Positions 17,700 to 29,792 of a stretch of 64,000 nt of DNA are shown in pieces. Position 1 is the stretch's first letter, and each line of letters opens with the position of its first letter. The position numbers and the translations under genes are program-made. The notes under the pieces are model-generated. The model was given only the letters and a program-made list of their open reading frames with translations. It was not told the origin of the DNA and made no database searches. Source of the stretch: Palsa-504 sp963753195 (GTDB lineage Bacteria; Actinomycetota; Actinomycetes; Streptosporangiales; Streptosporangiaceae); contig CAVWBH010000001.1 of NCBI GenBank assembly GCA_963753195.1, positions 1,612,001 through 1,676,000 of the forward strand, written 5' to 3'.

Positions 17700-17766
17700 C
17701 TCCGGCGGCTGGAGGGTCAATAGGCCCTCGAGCGCTTGACCCTCCGGCAACGGGAGGGTTCACAAT
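17700..17766 (+). promoter_or_regulatory. MerR-type promoter/operator (19-bp spacer)
   Basis: ttgacc at 17736-17741 and cacaat at 17761-17766 are separated by 19 bp, the long spacing typical of MerR-activated promoters. Within the spacer region accctcc (17739-17745) and ggagggt (17753-17759) form an inverted repeat. ggagggtcaa at 17711-17720 mirrors ttgaccctcc at 17736-17745 exactly, suggesting a symmetric arrangement facing the divergent NTF2-like gene. The -10 ends 6 bp before the regulator ATG, so its transcript would be leaderless. Confidence 0.65.
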
Positions 17767-17772
17767 GGCCAG

Positions 17773-18505
17773 ATGCCAGCAGGCCTCACGGTGGGCGATT
17801 TCTCCCGCGCCACTCATCTCAGCGTCAAGACGCTGCGTCACTACCACGAGGTGGGGCTGCTCGAGCCGGCCGCGGTGAACCCGGACACGGGCTACCGGTA
17901 CTACTCGGCGGGGCAGATCCCGACCGCGCAGGTCATCCGGCGCCTACGCGATCTGGAGATGCCGGTCGCCGACGTCAAGGGGGTGCTGGCCGCACCGGAC
18001 GCGGCCGCTCGCAACGCCCTCATCGCCGCGCACCTGGACCGGCTGGAGGCCGAGCTGGCTCAGACCCGGACTGCGGTCGAGTCGCTGCGGGACCTGCTGC
18101 AGCCGCCGGGCGCCACGGCGATCGAGCATCGCAGCGTGCCTGCCACCGCAGCGGCCGCCATCGCGGCGGTGGTCGATCGCGCGGATGTCCTGGCCTGGTG
18201 GCAGGGTGCCCTCGGCGAACTGCGCGCCACCGTCCGCGCCCAGCGCCTGCGCGCGGCCGGCCCCTGCGGCGGGGCCGATGGTCGTCCCGGCGGCCGAGCT
18301 CGCCGTCATCAGCCATCACGGCTCGCTCGCCGATGCGGACCTCAGCTACGCCAAACTCGGGTCATACGCCACCACCCACGAGATCAGCATCGACGGGCCG
18401 CTGCGCGAGTACTACCTGCGCGGCGCCGGGGACACGCCCGACGAGGCGGAATGGACGACCGAGATCGGCTGGCCCATCTTCCGGGCCGACGCCTCGTCCG
18501 GCTAG
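17773..18505 (+). pseudogene. MerR family regulator with GyrI-like domain, frame-disrupted
   Basis: The first frame gives a good MerR protein: TVGDFSRATHLSVKTLRHYHEVGLLEPAAVNPDTGYRYYS is the winged helix, followed by a coiled coil and the start of the effector domain (WWQGALGELRATVRAQRLRAAGP). Near 18250-18280 the reading moves to another frame, which gives VVPAAELAVISHHGSLADADLSYAKLGSY and ends TEIGWPIFRADASSG, the end of a GyrI-like ligand domain. Besides the shift, about 25-30 residues normally between these parts are absent. The junction holds ggcccc-tgcggc-ggggcc, an inverted repeat. Either an inactive gene or an assembly error; the promoter is intact. Confidence 0.8.
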
Positions 18506-18509
18506 CCCG

Positions 18510-18550
18510 GACGGCAAGGCCGTCGGCCTGGCGGTGACGGCCTTGCCGTC
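18510..18550 (+). terminator. Strong hairpin after the MerR gene
   Basis: Arms 18510-18524 and 18536-18550 are a perfect 15-bp inverted repeat (gacggcaaggccgtc) with an 11-nt loop, starting 4 bp after the stop codon. No T-run follows, as is common for actinobacterial terminators. Confidence 0.75.
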
Positions 18551-18575
18551 GATAGCCTGATCGCGGTCTGGACTC

Positions 18576-18640
18576 GAGACGCCCGCCGAGGCGGAATGGA
18601 GGACCGAGATTGGCTGGTCCATCTGACCCGACGCCTCCCC
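18576..18640 (+). repeat. Diverged duplicate of the MerR gene 3' end
   Basis: This stretch matches 18431-18500 (offset about 145 bp) with scattered differences: both contain gaggcggaatgga, gaccgaga and ggctgg blocks in the same order. The copy is broken by an in-frame TGA. It also supplies the ggagga ribosome-binding site and TTG start of the next gene. Confidence 0.8.
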
Positions 18641-19116
18641 CGCTTAACCCCCGGGTACGCCGGGTCACGCGCCGTTTCGCCGAGGTCGTCTGCCCGCCCG
18701 GGATGCGAGCGCATCACCGGACCGACCAGGTGCTGGCTGAGTTCGAGCTGATGTTCGGCGCGCTGGCCCCCACCGCGCGGAGGGCCCTGACCGTCGCGGT
18801 CGTGGCGCTCGACCTCGGAGCGCGGCTGTATCCCCGGGGCCGGGGGCGGCGGTTCACCCAGCTGGACGACCAGGCCGCCGAAGCGTACCTGCGGGCCATG
18901 CTGGTCCGCGGCGGCGTCGCGGGCGAGCTGGTTCAGCGGCTGCGCGGGCTGGTGGTGATGTGCTACTACGAGCTGCCCACGGTGCAGCGCGAGATCGGCT
19001 ACCGGCCGGGCCCCTACATCGCCGCCGTCTCCCGCCGACGGCTGGAGTCCTACGGCCCGGAGATCGCCGCGGGCGAGGCCGGGGTCACGGCGGCGCCGGA
19101 GAGGCAGGAGCCTTGA
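18610..19116 (+). CDS. Small partner protein of the GMC oxidoreductase
   Basis: A 168-residue helical protein with no signal peptide, ending 22 bp before the GMC oxidoreductase. GMC dehydrogenases often have a small second subunit (gluconate 2-dehydrogenase subunit 3 type), and position and size fit; sequence similarity to that family is weak by eye (FGALAPTARRALTVAVVALDLGARLYPRGRGRRFTQL). The TTG start at 18610 has ggagga 7 bp upstream; an ATG 31 codons later is the alternative. The start region lies in the degenerate copy of the preceding gene's 3' end, so this gene's start was created or moved by that duplication. Confidence 0.6.
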   Translation: MAGPSDPTPPPLNPRVRRVTRRFAEVVCPPGMRAHHRTDQVLAEFELMFGALAPTARRALTVAVVALDLGARLYPRGRGRRFTQLDDQAAEAYLRAMLVRGGVAGELVQRLRGLVVMCYYELPTVQREIGYRPGPYIAAVSRRRLESYGPEIAAGEAGVTAAPERQEP

Positions 19117-19245
19117 TCACCGCGCCGGAGGCTGGTCGATGGGCCGTTGTACCAGTAAGAGCGAGTACGCCGGACCATCGACCAGGTTGCGCGGCGGCCG
19201 AACGGCCCGCCTCGAGGGGCCCAGGTGGTTCAGGTACAAGTGTGA

Positions 19246-19287
19246 GGCAGCTGTGAAGGTGCCGCCGGCAGCTGTGAAGGTACCGCC
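19246..19287 (+). repeat. 21-bp in-frame tandem repeat in the GMC gene start
   Basis: Units at 19246-19266 and 19267-19287 differ at one base and encode AAVKVPP twice. Confidence 0.85.
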
Positions 19288-20640
19288 AGGGCTCACCAGG
19301 GGGACGGACGTCGCCGGGGACCTGAGGGTGGACTGCGATGTGGTGATCGTGGGCTCGGGGGCGGGCGGGGCGACGACGGCGGCGGAGCTGGCCGAGGCGG
19401 GCGTGGACGTGGTGGTGATCGAGGAGGGCGGATATCACCCGACCGAGTCGTTCACCGCGGACAGCATGCGGGCGCTGCGGACGCTGTACCGGGACGGGGG
19501 CGGCGGGATGGCCGTGGGGCGGCCGTCGGTGCTGTTCGCGGAGGGCCGGTGCGTGGGCGGGTCAACGGTGGTGAACGGCGGGATGTCGTGGCCGACCCCG
19601 GGTCACGTGCTGGACCGCTGGGCGGCTGACGGCGTGCTGGGCATCAGCGAGCGGGACATGGAGCCGTACTTCGCCCGGGCCGAGGCACGGCACTCGGTCG
19701 GGTTGCAGGACCTGGAGACGATCGGGCGGGACTCGGAGCTGATGCGGGCGGGAGCCGCCGCCCGGGGCTGGGCCGTCGTCCCGAACCGCCGCGCCCAGCT
19801 GCACTGCGCGGGGACGAACAACTGCAACTTCGGGTGCCCCACGGGCGCGAAGCGCTCGATGCTGGTGACCAGCGTGCCACGGGCGCTGGCGCTGGGCGCC
19901 CGGGTCTTCGCCGACTGCCGGGTGGACCGGATCAACCGGGCGGGGCGCGGGGTATCCGGGGTCACCGGTCACTTCGCCCGGCCCGGCGGGCCGCGGCTGA
20001 CCGTCCGGGCCAGGACGGTGATCGTGGCCGGCGGGGCGATCCAGACCCCGGCTCTGCTGGCCCGGTCGGGCCTGCGGTCGGCGTCGGGGCAGCTGGGCCG
20101 CAGTCTGTCCCTGCACCCGAACACCACGGTGGTCGCGTTCTTCGACTCCGATGTCACCGGATGGCAGGGCGTGCACCAGGCCTTCCAGGTCCGCGAGTTC
20201 ACGGCCGAGGGAATCCTGCTGTCCGCCCAGAACCTCCCGCCGTCAGCTCTGGCCGGGATCACGCCGGCCTACGGTCGGCGCCTCGGGGAGCTGATGGCGG
20301 ACTACAACCGCATTGTGACCGCGGGACCGCTGGTCACCGACACCGGGACCGGGCGGGTGCGCAACCTGCCGGCGCTCGGCACGCAGGTCTTCTACCGGCT
20401 CACCGACGCCGACGCGGCCCGCCTGGTCCGCGGCGTCGAGCTGACCGGACAGGCGCTGTTCGCGGCCGGAGCGCGCCGGATGCTGCTCCCCTTCGACGGC
20501 GCGCCCGAGGTCCGCAGCCCCGGCGAGCTGCGCAGCGTGCTAGCCCGCCCGGTACCCAAGGCCGCGCTGCAGGTGTACTCGGTCCATCTGATGGGCACGG
20601 CGCGGATGAGCGAGGACCCGCAGCGCGGCGTCACCGACAG

Positions 20641-23646
<3,006 letters not shown>

Positions 23647-23710
23647 GACATGATCCTGCCCGACGGGCACCGCGGGTAGATCATCCGGGGCGGGTGAGGC
23701 CACCTGATCG

Positions 23711-23743
23711 CGGCCGCGGCGAGTCCCGGCGGCGCCGCGGCCG
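23711..23743 (-). terminator. Hairpin between the membrane fusion gene and the glucosidase
   Basis: cggccgcggcg (23711-23721) pairs perfectly with cgccgcggccg (23733-23743) around an 11-nt loop, directly after the upstream gene's stop. It may end or weaken transcription into the glucosidase. Confidence 0.6.
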
Positions 23744-23746
23744 GTG

Positions 23747-26191
23747 CTAGAGGTAGTCCCTCTTCCGCATCCACACCAGGGTGGCCCAGCCCCAGATCGG
23801 CGGCAGGTAGGAAGAGAACAAGCGCTGGATGAAGACCGCGGCGGTGGCATCGGCCTCCGAGACACCGGCGGCCGTGAGGCCGAGGATCATGCCCGCTTCC
23901 ACCACGCCCAGGCCGCCGGGGGTGGGCGAGACGCCGCCGATCGTGGCGGCCAGCATGATGACCACGATCAGGACGGGCAGCCTGAGATGATCGTTGAAGG
24001 CGCGCAGCGAAACGGACAGGGCCATGGCCACGAACAGCTCCTGGGCGAATGAGCCGCCCAGCAGCAGCACCAGCTTGCGCGGAGAACTGCCTATCCCCTT
24101 GAGGTTGCTCCAGATGTCACGAAGCTTGGGACGCGCCTTGTCGGCGGCCAGCCTCCGGAGCCTGGGCACGGCCAGGATCAGGCCGACCGCCAGGGCGGCC
24201 AGCACCACGACGGCCAGGATGATCCAGACCAGCTTGGAGTGGGCGCCGGATTCGGGGGTGACCTCGAAATGGATGGCCCCCCAGGCGAACGGCAGCGAAA
24301 CCAGCAGCAGCACCCCCTTCGCGATCCAGCTGGAGGTGGCCATGATGGCGCCCGAGCTCAACGCCACCGAGGGGTCATAGCCCTGTTTCTGGTAGAAGCG
24401 CACCCGGGTGGCGAAGACCGCCGCGGTCCCGCCGGCCAGGGCGCTGAATGACTTGGCGACCTCGACGGCCACCGTCCGCCCGAGCGGAAGCGGACCGGAC
24501 ACGCTGCCGATGCCTTCGACGGCCGAGGCCAGGTAGGCCGACTGGGCCAGGATGAACGCCATGACGACCCAGAGCCATTCGGCCCCGATCACCGTGTCGA
24601 AGGACTGGGAGACGTCGATGAGCACGCCGATCAGGGCCCAGCCGCCGATGAGCGTGCCGATGATCATGATCAGCGTCGGCCAGCTCACCCGGCGCGGCTC
24701 CACCAGCGTCGGCACGTCGATCGACTTGTCCCGGGCAGCGCGCTGCCGGACCTCCTCCAGCAGCCCGCGCTGGCCCCGCAGGCTCCGGCCGAGCGCGGGG
24801 TCCAGCGCCGGCCGGTGCAGATGCCTGAGGCCGCCTTGGAGCATCGCGGGCTCCAGGCATCGCGCCGCGGATGCGGCGGCTCGTTCGGCGCCGACGGCCA
24901 CCGCCGTTGCCGCCAGGGCGCCGGCCAGGTCACGATCGAGCTGGTCCGGCGAAGCGCTCGCCGAGACGTTGCGGAAGTCCGTCACCACGACGGTCTGCGC
25001 GGCCGAGTCGACCAGCAGCGCATCACCGCTGATCGCGCCGTGCGCGATCCGCGCCCGCCGCAGGGTCAGGAGCTGCCGGTACAGGTCATCAAGCGTGGCG
25101 TCACTGATATCGGCGGCGTCGGCATCCGACAGGGCCGTCCCGGCCGGCGACCGGTAGACCAGCAGCGCGTCCCGGGACGGCCCGGCGGTTCCCGCTTCGA
25201 CGACCTCGGGCACGGCGACGCCCGCCTGGCCCGCCCGCAGGGTGAGGAACGCCTCGTGCTCGACCTGCTGAAGGCGGGTAATGGTGAGGCTTGGTCCGGA
25301 GTCCCGGTACAGCAGGAACCGGCCCGCCTTGGTGAGGAGCCTGGCATCGGCCGCATCCCGGCCGTAGACCTCGATCCCGAGGCGACCGGGCGAACCGGCT
25401 CCGTCCAGCTCGGTGGCCTCGTATCTCGCTACCCCCCAGACCTGCCTCCGGTTCGGGCGCACGTCGGCCGAGCGGATGCCGAGCTCGGCCAGCAGCAGCT
25501 GCACATCACCGGCCGAAGGCAGGCCGAGCGGTGAGCCGAAGATAAGCCGGACCACCGCCGTCGTCCCCCAGCCGATGGCCAGGCTGCCCAGCACGTTGAC
25601 CGGCAGCCCGTGACCTCCCACGGCTGAGGCCAGGGCGACCAGCGCGATGAAGAGCTCGATGAGGCGCTGCACGCCCCGGGCCAGGTAGGGCAGCGCCGCC
25701 GTGGCGACGGCCATGAACAAGGCGATCTGGAGGACCGGGAAACTCAGGTAATAACCCTGGATCACCACCCCGCTCGGTCTCCCGCCCTGGCTGCCGAGCA
25801 CCAGGACGAGGATCCCGCTCACGACCGCCGTGCCGGCCACGCTCAGCGCGATGTCGCGGGCGATCACCCAGCGGCGCGCGACCAGGGCCAGCAGGACCAG
25901 GACGATCGCGACGCCGTACGAGCCAGCCTGGTAAACCACCGTGACCAGCCAGGTGATGCTGCGCGGCGGCGGATTGAGGACCTGGGCGACAGCCCGGTCG
26001 ATGCGGGAGTCGTAGTGTATGACCAGCACGCAGCACACCAGGGCCAGGACAGCAAGGGCCAGGCGCACCCCGTCGCTCCCGCGGCGGCGCCGCTGGCCAT
26101 CGCCAACCGGAGCGAACACCGCCGCGCGCCAGTCGCTCAGGAGCCGCTGCCGCGGAAGACAGCCCGTGCTCGCTATGAGGTCTTCAGTCAC
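23747..26191 (-). CDS. Three-part membrane protein: PAP2-like, kinase-like and LPG-synthase (UPF0104) domains
   Basis: An 814-residue integral membrane protein. Residues about 40-225 hold several membrane segments in a PAP2-like layout (HYDSRIDRAVAQVLNPPP, then VLGSQGGRPSG and GGHGLPVNVLGSLAIGWGTTAVVRLIFG). Residues about 245-490 form a soluble kinase-like region (GRFLLYRDSGPSLTITRLQQVEHEAFLTLRAGQAGVAVPEVVEA and RIAHGAISGDALLVDSAAQTVVVTDF), where HGAISGDALLV replaces the usual HGDLxxxN loop, so activity is doubtful. Residues about 510-814 match lysylphosphatidylglycerol-synthase/AglD-like flippase domains, with GGVSPTPGGLGVVEAGMILGL. Likely role: lipid or polyprenol-linked substrate handling in the membrane. 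HdeD lies 37 bp upstream, glucosidase downstream. Confidence 0.85.
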   Translation of the reverse strand: MTEDLIASTGCLPRQRLLSDWRAAVFAPVGDGQRRRRGSDGVRLALAVLALVCCVLVIHYDSRIDRAVAQVLNPPPRSITWLVTVVYQAGSYGVAIVLVLLALVARRWVIARDIALSVAGTAVVSGILVLVLGSQGGRPSGVVIQGYYLSFPVLQIALFMAVATAALPYLARGVQRLIELFIALVALASAVGGHGLPVNVLGSLAIGWGTTAVVRLIFGSPLGLPSAGDVQLLLAELGIRSADVRPNRRQVWGVARYEATELDGAGSPGRLGIEVYGRDAADARLLTKAGRFLLYRDSGPSLTITRLQQVEHEAFLTLRAGQAGVAVPEVVEAGTAGPSRDALLVYRSPAGTALSDADAADISDATLDDLYRQLLTLRRARIAHGAISGDALLVDSAAQTVVVTDFRNVSASASPDQLDRDLAGALAATAVAVGAERAAASAARCLEPAMLQGGLRHLHRPALDPALGRSLRGQRGLLEEVRQRAARDKSIDVPTLVEPRRVSWPTLIMIIGTLIGGWALIGVLIDVSQSFDTVIGAEWLWVVMAFILAQSAYLASAVEGIGSVSGPLPLGRTVAVEVAKSFSALAGGTAAVFATRVRFYQKQGYDPSVALSSGAIMATSSWIAKGVLLLVSLPFAWGAIHFEVTPESGAHSKLVWIILAVVVLAALAVGLILAVPRLRRLAADKARPKLRDIWSNLKGIGSSPRKLVLLLGGSFAQELFVAMALSVSLRAFNDHLRLPVLIVVIMLAATIGGVSPTPGGLGVVEAGMILGLTAAGVSEADATAAVFIQRLFSSYLPPIWGWATLVWMRKRDYL

Positions 26192-26228
26192 GCGCGACCA
26201 GCTGCCACGGATTATCCGGCGTGCCTGG

Positions 26229-26825
26229 TTATCGGGCCGGCGCTCCCTCGTCGGTGTGCCGCGGCGCGCCCGGCCCGGAAACGGCCCGCCGGATCATGAA
26301 GGCCCCGATGACCTCGAAGAGGCCGATGACGATGAACCAGATCCCGAGCAGGGTGGCGAGCACCGTCACCGACGAAATGGGGTCGGCGACCACGATGATC
26401 CCGGCGATCAGGCTGACGATGCCGAAGAAGATCCACCAGCCACGCCCCTCGCGGGAGCCCGCACCCGCGCTCATGAGCGCGGACAGCCCGGAGACGATCC
26501 AGGTCAGGCCTACGACCAGGCCGATGAAGGCCACGGTCAGGTTCAGGTGACGGATCAGCAGCACGCCGATGACGACGTACAGCAGGCCGGCGATACCCAG
26601 CCAGACGCGGTGCCGCTCGGCACGGTCGAACACCCGTATCAGGTGGAAGATCCCCGAGATGATCATGAGGATGCCGATCAGGACGGCAATCACGGCGAGC
26701 GAGCCGGACGGGCGGAAGCTCACGATCAGCCCGAGTATCACCGTCACCACGCCCAGGAACAGCGTGGCCTGCCACGTGCTAGCCGCGAGAACTGCCGCGG
26801 GAACTTCTTCTTCTTCCGGGTCCAT
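26229..26825 (-). CDS. HdeD family acid-resistance membrane protein
   Basis: A 198-residue DUF308/HdeD protein with six predicted membrane helices arranged as repeated pairs: TLFLGVVTVILGLIVSFRPSGSL, AVIAVLIGILMIISGIFHLIRVF, WLGIAGLLYVVIGVLLI, LTVAFIGLVVGLTWIVSGLSAL, WWIFFGIVSLIAGIIVVADP and VLATLLGIWFIVIGLFEVIGAF. HdeD is linked to acid and envelope stress in Escherichia coli; in actinobacteria the function is unknown. It is first in a minus-strand run with the membrane fusion protein and the glucosidase. Confidence 0.9.
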   Translation of the reverse strand: MDPEEEEVPAAVLAASTWQATLFLGVVTVILGLIVSFRPSGSLAVIAVLIGILMIISGIFHLIRVFDRAERHRVWLGIAGLLYVVIGVLLIRHLNLTVAFIGLVVGLTWIVSGLSALMSAGAGSREGRGWWIFFGIVSLIAGIIVVADPISSVTVLATLLGIWFIVIGLFEVIGAFMIRRAVSGPGAPRHTDEGAPAR

Positions 26826-27212
26826 GAACCGCCTCCTCGATCCTTACCCGCCGGGCATCGCGGGCGCCGGGCTGTACCCGCTGAAAGGGCGATTCCCACA
26901 CCGCCGCCACGGCATGATACTGCCGCGCGCGCCCGGCCGGCGGCCTCACCCCTGGGGAGCGAGCCGCGGCCCCCTGGCGAGTGAGCCGCTGCCTTCTGGC
27001 GAGTGAGCCGCGGCTCGGGCGCGGTCCTAATTGGCCGGGTTCCGCGTCGTTCATCCGCGGCGGGTGAGGCAGGCCGCCCGCTGGGCGGGCCATAGTGGCC
27101 GTCGGGCGATGATGGCCGTCGGGCTCAGCCCGTTCGTGCGCATGGGACGTGTCCGCTTGCCGCGGGAACTTGCCGCGGGAAAGGAGCCCGAGATGGCCGG
27201 GCCGGGTCTGTC
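26826..27212. other. 387-bp intergenic region with 22-bp tandem repeats
   Basis: Divergent upstream region of HdeD and the cyclase gene. No convincing gene. It holds three 22-bp repeats at about 26952-27017 (core ctggcgagtgagccgc), a twin cttgccgcggga near 27156-27180, and a very short frame MAGPGLS starting at 27193 after a strong aaaggag site; its stop overlaps the cyclase ATG. Confidence 0.6.
26952..27017 (+). repeat. Three 22-bp direct repeats
   Basis: ctggggagcgagccgc at 26952, then ctggcgagtgagccgc at 26974 and again at 26996, each offset 22 bp (about two helical turns). The first copy is diverged. Confidence 0.85.
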
Positions 27213-27884
27213 ATGACTGAACTCGATGAAACAGGCTGGATCGATGTGTCCGTGACCGTTCGGCATGGCATGCCTCACTGGCCCGACAACCCGCCCATCG
27301 TCATGCAGCGATCGATGGATATCGGACTCGGTCATGACTGCAACCTGTCCCATCTGGCCATGGGCGTGCACAGCGGCACGCATATCGACGGGCCGGTGCA
27401 CTTCATCCACGAAGCGGCCGGGGTGGACGAGATGCCGCTGGCGGCGACGATGGGGCTGGCCCGGGTCATCGAGATCACCCATCCCCGCGAGGTCACGGCC
27501 GACGAGCTCCGCGGGCATTCGCTCCGGCCCGGTGAACGGGTACTGTTCCGGACCTCGAACTCACCCCGGTGCTGGCAGGCCGACCAGTTCGTCGAGGACT
27601 TCGTGTACATCTCCGAGCGGGCCGCCGACTATCTGGCCGAAACGGGAGTCAGGACGGTCGGCATCGACTACCTGTCGGTGGGCGGCTACCACGCCGACGG
27701 GGCGAAGATCCACCGCACCCTGCTCGCGGCGGGTATCTGGATCATCGAGGGCCTTGATCTGACGGCCGTGCGGGGCGGCCAGTACGAAATGATCTGCTTG
27801 CCGGTGAAGCTGCACGGCAGCGACGGGGCGCCGGCCCGGGCTATCCTGCGGCCCGTCGCTCACGGTCTCCGGGATAGGACATGA
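27213..27884 (+). CDS. Cyclase family metal-dependent hydrolase (kynurenine formamidase-like)
   Basis: A 223-residue cyclase-family protein. The metal-binding motif HSGTHIDGPVHF is clear at about residues 53-64, with VTVRHGMPHWPDNPP near the start and RTVGIDYLSVGGYHADGAKIHRTLLAAGIWIIEGLDL in the C-terminal half. Known members hydrolyse N-formylkynurenine, isatin or similar cyclic amides; lactones are possible. Its stop overlaps the dehydrogenase start by four bases (ATGA), so the two are translationally coupled. The ATG itself overlaps the stop of a seven-codon upstream frame that has the better ribosome-binding site. Confidence 0.9.
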   Translation: MTELDETGWIDVSVTVRHGMPHWPDNPPIVMQRSMDIGLGHDCNLSHLAMGVHSGTHIDGPVHFIHEAAGVDEMPLAATMGLARVIEITHPREVTADELRGHSLRPGERVLFRTSNSPRCWQADQFVEDFVYISERAADYLAETGVRTVGIDYLSVGGYHADGAKIHRTLLAAGIWIIEGLDLTAVRGGQYEMICLPVKLHGSDGAPARAILRPVAHGLRDRT

Positions 27885-28996
27885 AAGCCGTCGCGGTGTT
27901 TCCCGGCTCTCGCCAGGTCAAGGTCATCGAGCAGGAAGATCCCCGGCTCATCGAGCCGGACCAGGTCATGTTGCGGATGCTGGACGTCGGTATCTGCGGC
28001 ACCGACAAGGAGATCTGCTCCTTTGAGTACGGCACGCCGCCGGCCGGAGATGATCACCTGGTGATCGGCCACGAGTCGCTGGCCGAGATCGTGCAGGCGG
28101 GCTCGGCCGTGGAGCGGCTCCGGGTGGGAGATCTCGTGGTGCCATCGGTGCGCCGCCCCTGTCCCCATCCCGGCTGCCTGGCCTGCCGTTCCGGGCACCA
28201 GGACTACTGCTACACCGGCGACTTCCGTGAGCGCGGCATCAAGGAAGCCCATGGCTACATGGCCGAGTACGCGGTCGACCATGAGCGGTACATGAACCTC
28301 GTGCCCGCCGATCTGCGGGAGATCGCGGTGCTGGCCGAGCCGCTGACCATCGCCGAGAAGGCGCTCGCGCAGATTTTCTGGATGATGCAGCATCGCCCGC
28401 CCTGGCTCGATCCGCAGACACCCCGCCAGGAGCGCGGCCGGGGCCTCTCGGCGCTGGTGCTCGGTATCGGGCCGGTCGGGCTGCTGGGAGCGATGACGCT
28501 GGCCACGGCCGGGTTCACCACCTACGTCTACTCACGCGAGTTGCCGCCCAATCCGCGGATCGACCTGGTCGCCGGCATCGGCGCGACCTACGTCTCCAGC
28601 CAGAGCGCGGCGTTCGGCGACCTAGCCGCACAGATCGGCAACATCGACCTGGTCTACGAGGCGGTCGGGCACTCCCATTTCGCCCTGCAGGCGTTGCAGG
28701 TGCTGGGCACCAACGGCATCTTCGTGCTGACCGGCGTGCCCGGGCTGCAGGCGTTCGTCGAGGCTGATCCGGCTCGCCTCATGCGGGACATGGTGCTGAA
28801 GAACCAGGTGCTGCTGGGCACGGTCAACGCCGGGACGGAAGACTTCGCGGCGTCGCTGCGAGATCTCGATACGTTCCGGCAGCGCTGGCCCGCCGTGGTA
28901 TCGACGCTCATCGCCGGGCGCTACCCGCCCGAGCAGGCCTCGGAGCTGATCCTGGGCCGACCGGCCGGCATCAAGAGCGTGATCACCTTCGAGTAA
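27881..28996 (+). CDS. Zinc-type alcohol dehydrogenase, glucose 1-dehydrogenase-like
   Basis: A 371-residue medium-chain dehydrogenase. N-terminal VGICGTDKEI and LVIGHESLAEIVQAG carry the catalytic zinc ligands in the glucose-dehydrogenase style (Cys, His-Glu). PCPHPGCLACRSGHQDYC holds the structural zinc cysteines, with a His in the stretch. The nucleotide fold is LSALVLGIGPVGLLGAMTLATAGF. The overall pattern resembles archaeal-type glucose 1-dehydrogenase, which oxidises glucose to gluconolactone with NAD(P). Coupling to the preceding cyclase-type hydrolase suggests that enzyme opens the ring of the product; this is inference. Confidence 0.85.
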   Translation: MKAVAVFPGSRQVKVIEQEDPRLIEPDQVMLRMLDVGICGTDKEICSFEYGTPPAGDDHLVIGHESLAEIVQAGSAVERLRVGDLVVPSVRRPCPHPGCLACRSGHQDYCYTGDFRERGIKEAHGYMAEYAVDHERYMNLVPADLREIAVLAEPLTIAEKALAQIFWMMQHRPPWLDPQTPRQERGRGLSALVLGIGPVGLLGAMTLATAGFTTYVYSRELPPNPRIDLVAGIGATYVSSQSAAFGDLAAQIGNIDLVYEAVGHSHFALQALQVLGTNGIFVLTGVPGLQAFVEADPARLMRDMVLKNQVLLGTVNAGTEDFAASLRDLDTFRQRWPAVVSTLIAGRYPPEQASELILGRPAGIKSVITFE

Positions 28997-29004
28997 GGCC
29001 GGGC

Positions 29005-29792
29005 CTAGGCGTAGCGGCGGACGGCGTCGGCCAGGCCGCCCAGGGGGCCGCCGACGGTGATGACGGCCAGGTAGGTGGGCAGGCGCCAGAGTTCCCGGCG
29101 GTCGGCGAACCCGGGGGCGATGGGCGCGAGGTCCCGGTAGGCGGCGAAGAGGTCGGCGGGGACGGGCCGGAAAAAGGCTGCGGGTCGGGGCCGGCCAGGG
29201 CGGGCAGCCGTTCGGCGATCCGAGCGACGCCGGCGGCCAGCTCCGCGGGGAGGTGGCCTGAGTCGGTCGCCGCGCGCAGCAGCGGGATGAGGCGGCGCTC
29301 GCGGTAGAAATCGGGCCAGGTCGCAGCGGGCCGGTTGTCCTGGGGCAGGGGGCCGAAGAAGTTGGCTTGGCCGAACCCGAACTGGGCGTCCCGGACCTGG
29401 TGGACGGTGGCCAGGAGATGGCCGATGGATCGCCAGTCGCCGGGCTGGCGGGCGGCGGGCAGGCGCTCGGGCAGCGCTTCGAAGAGCAGCAGCGCGCCGC
29501 CGGGCAGGTCGATGAGGCCGCCGGCCACGGGCTCGGGGGTCGGGATGCCCGCACGCTGACGAAGGAAGCGCAGCCCAGCTAGCTCCGCGGTGAACTGGTC
29601 CCGGGCCGGGCCGAGCTTGGCGAAGATCGACAGCCGCGGGCCATGGAAGATTCCGCACGGATGGGAGGAGCGTTCGTCCAGGCTGGTGAAGCCGCGGCTG
29701 CGCCACGGGCGGCCGAGATGCGCGCGGGCCGCGCGCTCGATCTGCGCGACGATGGCCGGACCGAGCAGCAGGTGCGGCGCCGGGGGGCTCAC
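29005..29792 (-). pseudogene. Fructosamine kinase-like gene lacking its catalytic loop
   Basis: The first frame (GTG at 29792) gives an N-lobe of the fructosamine-3-kinase family: RGFTSLDERSSHPCGIFHGPRLSIFAKLGPARDQFTAELAGLRFLRQ and LATVHQVRDAQFGFGQANFFGPLPQDN. After LPALAGPDPQP the frame shifts at gcctttttcc, and the second frame gives VPADLFAAYRDLAPIAPGFADRRELWRL and ends RRYA. The segment between, which normally carries the HGDLWxGN catalytic loop and the metal-binding Asp, is absent. Such a product could not phosphorylate. Its GTG overlaps the stop of the HNH gene (GTGA), so it was once coupled to it. Confidence 0.8.
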
